Part shown: piece by piece, positions 61,187-64,000 of the stretch | Numbering within the stretch: position 1 is the first letter of the stretch | How the letters are laid out: each line of letters starts with the position of its first letter | NCBI RefSeq assembly: GCF_013359735.1 | Contig: NZ_JABFMX010000017.1 | Span: 31,250 to 95,249 of the forward strand | Length of the DNA stretch: 64,000 nucleotides | Origin: Arthrobacter sp. C9C5 | Lineage (GTDB): Bacteria; Actinomycetota; Actinomycetes; Actinomycetales; Micrococcaceae | Direction of reading: 5' to 3' | Translations under genes and position numbers: made by a program | Notes under the pieces: generated by a model | The model's input: the letters and a program-made list of their open reading frames with translations, nothing else | Databases searched by the model: none | What the model was told of the DNA's origin: nothing

Positions 61187-62182
61187 AGCATCCAGGACAC
61201 CGAGCCGGAGATCTGGCGGCGACTTCTCGTCCCGGAAACCGTCACCGTCCCGCAGTTCCACGAAGCCATCCAGCGGGCCTTCGGCTGGCGGGACCAGCAC
61301 CTGTCCGGCATCCGCTGCATCGACCGCCACGGCAAACCGCGGATCATCGTTGGCCCCGACGAGGCGGTGGAGGACAGCGGCGGGACGGCGTCCGGCGTCG
61401 TGCTGTTTGAACTACTGGACGCCGCCAGGTGGTTCTACGAGGTCACCGGTGAGGGGACGTCCAGGTTCGACATCGGCGCTTCTGACCTCGAGGCCGTCAA
61501 CCGGAGCCTCCGCCGTCTCAGCCTCCAGCTGTGGCCGCGGCCGGTCACCCCGGCGGAGCGGGACGCCGTGCTGCGGCCGGTCCTGTGGTTCCTGGAAAGC
61601 GCCGCGGGGGAGGGGCTGGAACTGACGAAGGACGGCTACCTGAAGCCGGCCATGGTCAGCCGCACGCTGGAGGAGCTGGGCTGGATCGACGAATTCACGG
61701 GCAAGGGCAACCGGGAGGTCAACACGCCCGAGGTGCTCGACCTCCGGCTGCACCTGCTGAAGTGGAAACTGCTGCGCAAACGCAATGGCAGGCTGCTGCT
61801 CGGGTCGATGGGCAAGCTCGGCCTGGCCGAGCCGGACACGCTGTGGGACTACCTCGTGCAGACCATTGGCGCCCCGCAGCACGACGCCGTGAAGCTCATG
61901 ACCCGGCTGGCGGCGCACTGGCTCGTCCAGGGGTCCGAGCCCTCCTACGTCCTCCGCGACGAGGTCATCATCCGTGCGCTTGAGGCCTCCGGCTTCGTGA
62001 CCCGTTCCGGCGACCCGATCCCGGCGGAGTGGGTACGGGACATCGACCGTACGGTGCGGCAGTCCCTGGGCTGCCTCCAGCTCACGGTCCCCGGGGAGCG
62101 CTTCCGGCTCTTGGAACGGGAACCGTCCGACGGCGGCCTGAAGTTCCTGCTGCAGGTCCAGGCGCTGCTGGGGGACCGTTAG
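61187..62182 (+). pseudogene. 5'-truncated pRiA4b ORF-3-like gene (possibly still expressed)
   Basis: From 61187 the plus-strand frame reads IQDTEPEIWRRLLVP, VPQFHEAIQRAFGWRDQHL and GKPRIIVGPDEAVEDS, a pRiA4b ORF-3 domain, in frame with about 270 further residues (FYEVTGEGTSRFDIGA, KLGLAEPDTLWDYLVQTIGA, LQVQALLGD at the end). No ATG, GTG or TTG lies ahead of the domain before the stop codon at 61160; the first start is GTG 61367, which skips it. The first ten or so residues of the domain and its usual YDFGDSW centre are missing. The break coincides with the toxin-antitoxin promoter, so the 5' end was probably lost when that pair arrived. Confidence 0.65.
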
Positions 62183-62253
62183 TTAGCACCAGGCGGGGTC
62201 GGCCGGGACGCTGCCGGGCGGGGGACGGCGAAACCATTGTCGGCATAGGCGAA

Positions 62254-62390
62254 GTGTGCTTCACTTTTTAGGTGGAGGGGAGTATCCCCCAAATGCTCCG
62301 TCGTCAGTACGGCCGTCCCTGAGCGGCCCGGCGGGCAGGTCCGTTGGGGCCGGGAGAGACCTCCAGTTGGTGTTGACTGACTGGAAGCGG
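62254..62390 (+). promoter_or_regulatory. yybP-ykoY-type manganese riboswitch (copy 2, ahead of TerC)
   Basis: GTGCTTCACT, then GGAGGGGAGTATCCCCC, CTCCGTCGTCAGTACGG, GGCCGGGAGAGACCTCC, and a final TCCAGT...ACTGGA hairpin, directly before terC. GGAGG/CCTCC forms P1, with GGAGTA and AGAGA in the Mn2+-site loops. TerC exporters are the classical target of this class, which switches them on when manganese is high. Confidence 0.92.
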
Positions 62391-62400
62391 GTGCTCTTCG

Positions 62401-63564
62401 ATGAATGTTCCTTTGTGGGCCTGGTTGGCCGTCCTTGGCGTGATCGTCCTGATGCTGGCGGTGGACCTGTTCGCCCACCGCAAAGCGCACGTGATCGGCG
62501 TCCGTGAAGCGGCGTTGTGGTCCGCCGTCTGGGTCGCGTTCGGCGTCGGCTTCGGCGTCCTGGTGTGGCAGCTGTACGGCGCCGAATTTGGCCAGCAGTA
62601 CTTCGCCGGCTACCTGATCGAGAAATCCCTGGCGGTGGACAACGTCTTCATCTGGGCGATCATCTTCACGTATTTCGCCGTGCCCCGCGAGTACCAGCAC
62701 CGGGTGCTGTTCCTCGGCGTGCTGGGCGCCCTGGTGTTCCGCGGCATCTTCATCGCCGCTGGCTCCGCCATTATTGCCAGCGCCGGGTGGGTGCTCTACC
62801 TCTTCGCGGCGTTCCTGCTCTTCACCGGCTACCGGATGATCCGCCAGCGCAACGACCACCCGGAGCCCGAGAAGTCGCGGGCGCTGAAGCTCTTCCGCCG
62901 GTACGTTCCCATGACCGACAATTTTCACGGGCAGAAATTCCTGGTCCGCAAGAACGGCCTGGTGCTGGCCACCCCGCTGCTGGCCGTCCTGGCCCTGGTC
63001 GAGGTTACGGACATCATCTTTGCCGTCGATTCGATCCCCGCGATCTTCGCCGTCACCGACGAGGTGTTCCTGGTCTTCACCGCCAACGCGTTCGCGATCC
63101 TTGGCCTCCGCGCCATGTACTTCCTGCTCGCCGACCTGATCCACCGGTTCATCTACCTCAAGATCGGCCTGGCCCTCGTGCTGGTCTGGGTTGGCATCAA
63201 GATGCTGCTCAAGATCGATATCTACTACATCCCCACCCCGCTGTCCCTGGGTGTCATCGCCACGATCCTCGGCGTGTCCATCGGCGCGAGCCTTTGGGTC
63301 ACCCGGGGCCAGGAGCGCAGGGCTCCCGCGGGGCCGGCGCACGCCCCGTTCGGGACGGCCACGGCTGCGGAAATGGCGGAGCTGGAACCACTGTGGCGGC
63401 GGGGCCCTTCGGATGAGAAGGCAAGGTCGGCAACGTCGGCGCTGGGCCGGGACGCGGGGGAGCCCGGCCCAGGGGAGCGCGCCGGCGCGGAGCGCGACGG
63501 CAACCCGCATGCGGCGGAACCCGACGCCGGCCCGCGTGCGCCCGCACGCGACCGCAGAGAGTGA
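62401..63564 (+). CDS. TerC-family integral membrane protein (probable manganese exporter)
   Basis: 387 residues, about eight or nine membrane helices. Acidic membrane motifs of the family: EKSLAVDNVFIWAIIF and LVEVTDIIFAVDSIPAIFAV, in which the Asp residues coordinate metal. A polar, Ala/Arg/Glu-rich tail of about 80 residues (from RGQERRAPAG) is cytosolic and unusual in length. MNVPLW start follows the riboswitch. Family members (Alx, MeeF, MeeY) export Mn2+. Confidence 0.94.
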   Translation: MNVPLWAWLAVLGVIVLMLAVDLFAHRKAHVIGVREAALWSAVWVAFGVGFGVLVWQLYGAEFGQQYFAGYLIEKSLAVDNVFIWAIIFTYFAVPREYQHRVLFLGVLGALVFRGIFIAAGSAIIASAGWVLYLFAAFLLFTGYRMIRQRNDHPEPEKSRALKLFRRYVPMTDNFHGQKFLVRKNGLVLATPLLAVLALVEVTDIIFAVDSIPAIFAVTDEVFLVFTANAFAILGLRAMYFLLADLIHRFIYLKIGLALVLVWVGIKMLLKIDIYYIPTPLSLGVIATILGVSIGASLWVTRGQERRAPAGPAHAPFGTATAAEMAELEPLWRRGPSDEKARSATSALGRDAGEPGPGERAGAERDGNPHAAEPDAGPRAPARDRRE

Positions 63565-64000
63565 GGACGGGTGAACGGCGGCGTGCAACCGACTGATCGG
63601 ATTGGGTCCCCCCTCCGCCGCGGCGGACCTGGCGCTCCGACTGTGACCCACTCCATAGAGGTCCAACGTCGAACGACTGGGCGCTTTGAACCCGCCGCGG
63701 CGGCAAAAGCCGCGCAATTCCGGGGATTATGACGCCGGGAGGCGCCTTTGGGGTCCGATTTGTTCCGGGTCCGGTTCGTGTGTAAAGTAGTTCGAGTCGC
63801 CGCCGCTGAAGCGGAAAGATAGCGACCGACCCCCTGATAAACGGCCTGAAAAATGGCGCGGAATTTAGCGCGCTTTATAAGGGCGGGGACCCTCTTCGTG
63901 GAATTGGAAATCGCGGAAACGCCGGTTTGCAAAGCTTCACGGATTCGGGTAAGTTTGAAAAGTTGCTCCGGAGCGATCCTGGACCGTTGGGTTTGGGTGG
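63565..64000 (+). promoter_or_regulatory. probable rRNA-operon promoter and leader (rRNA itself beyond the edge)
   Basis: No gene is seen here. From about 63760 the sequence has a TAAAGT -10-like box (63783) with a TTTGTT-like -35, then AT-richer leader DNA with hairpins (for example GCGCGG/AGCGCGC near 63855-63873) and GAAAAGTTGCTCCGGAGCG near 63957-63975, a stretch that I associate with leaders before 16S rRNA in Arthrobacter relatives. The 16S body is not in the window, so this is inference. Confidence 0.5.

Noticed and set aside
61367..62182. GTG 61367 as the genuine start of the pRiA4b-type gene
   Set aside because: Would discard clear in-frame domain sequence upstream (IWRRLLVP onward); treated as truncation instead, though a re-started protein remains possible.
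63225..63932. Minus-strand open frame across the end of terC and the following DNA
   Set aside because: Antisense to terC's tail and then runs into leader-like DNA; no protein features.
1..64000. CRISPR arrays, tRNA genes, prophage or integrase
   Set aside because: No regularly spaced short repeats, no complete tRNA-like fold and no integrase or phage structural gene was recognised by reading both strands.

Overview
The window is high-GC chromosomal DNA of an actinomycete. The gene content (amino-sugar operon, Lrp-linked amino-acid transport, Tat-exported PhoD phosphatases, SARP-type regulator, TerC behind a manganese riboswitch) and a probable rRNA-operon leader at the right edge fit Arthrobacter/Pseudarthrobacter (Micrococcaceae). 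That placement is inferred from style and content, not from a marker gene. No tRNA, rRNA body or CRISPR array was seen.

Layout. 1-3.85 kb: end of an amino-sugar uptake/catabolism operon (ABC permease, SIS-domain enzyme, ROK regulator, nagB), followed by an IS5-type transposase remnant. 4.3-7.4 kb: small enzymes around a HTH/GIY-YIG-like gene lodged between two diverged copies of a DinB gene end. 7.5-9.3 kb: a nucleotide kinase-like gene and a K+ channel gene behind a second copy of the TerC-type manganese riboswitch. 9.4-17.2 kb: GH13 glucosidase, lipid kinase, TPP enzyme, Lrp regulator, aminotransferase and APC permease. 17.4-18.1 kb: a membrane-anchored protein.

18.3-39.1 kb is a defence island. 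Its left arm, on the minus strand, holds a NERD-helicase, a membrane-anchored protein with duplicated SANT/HTH-like modules, a DUF262/DUF1524 GmrSD-like protein and a small ORF. In the centre is a PUA/EVE-like plus DUF3883 nuclease. The right arm is a tightly packed plus-strand operon: C5-cytosine methyltransferase, MORC-type GHKL ATPase, Z1 helicase-like ATPase, DUF4420 PD-(D/E)XK protein, AIPR protein, a second GHKL ATPase and two unrecognised proteins. The first five match the known MORC/Z1/AIPR restriction-modification theme; the last three are the least explained part. A broken FAD-oxidoreductase gene marks the island's right edge.

39.7-43.6 kb: MatC-like transporter, PrpF isomerase and divergent LysR regulator. 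43.6-52.9 kb: PhoD, butanediol dehydrogenase, small proteins, and a translationally coupled amidohydrolase/MIP18/alcohol-dehydrogenase operon divergent from an AcoR-like regulator across a perfect palindrome. 53-60.3 kb: acyltransferase, cold-shock protein, SARP regulator, second PhoD and an SDR. 60.5-62.2 kb: a VapBC-type toxin-antitoxin pair abutting a 5'-truncated pRiA4b-ORF3-type gene. 62.2-63.6 kb: manganese riboswitch and TerC. 63.7-64.0 kb: probable rrn promoter/leader.
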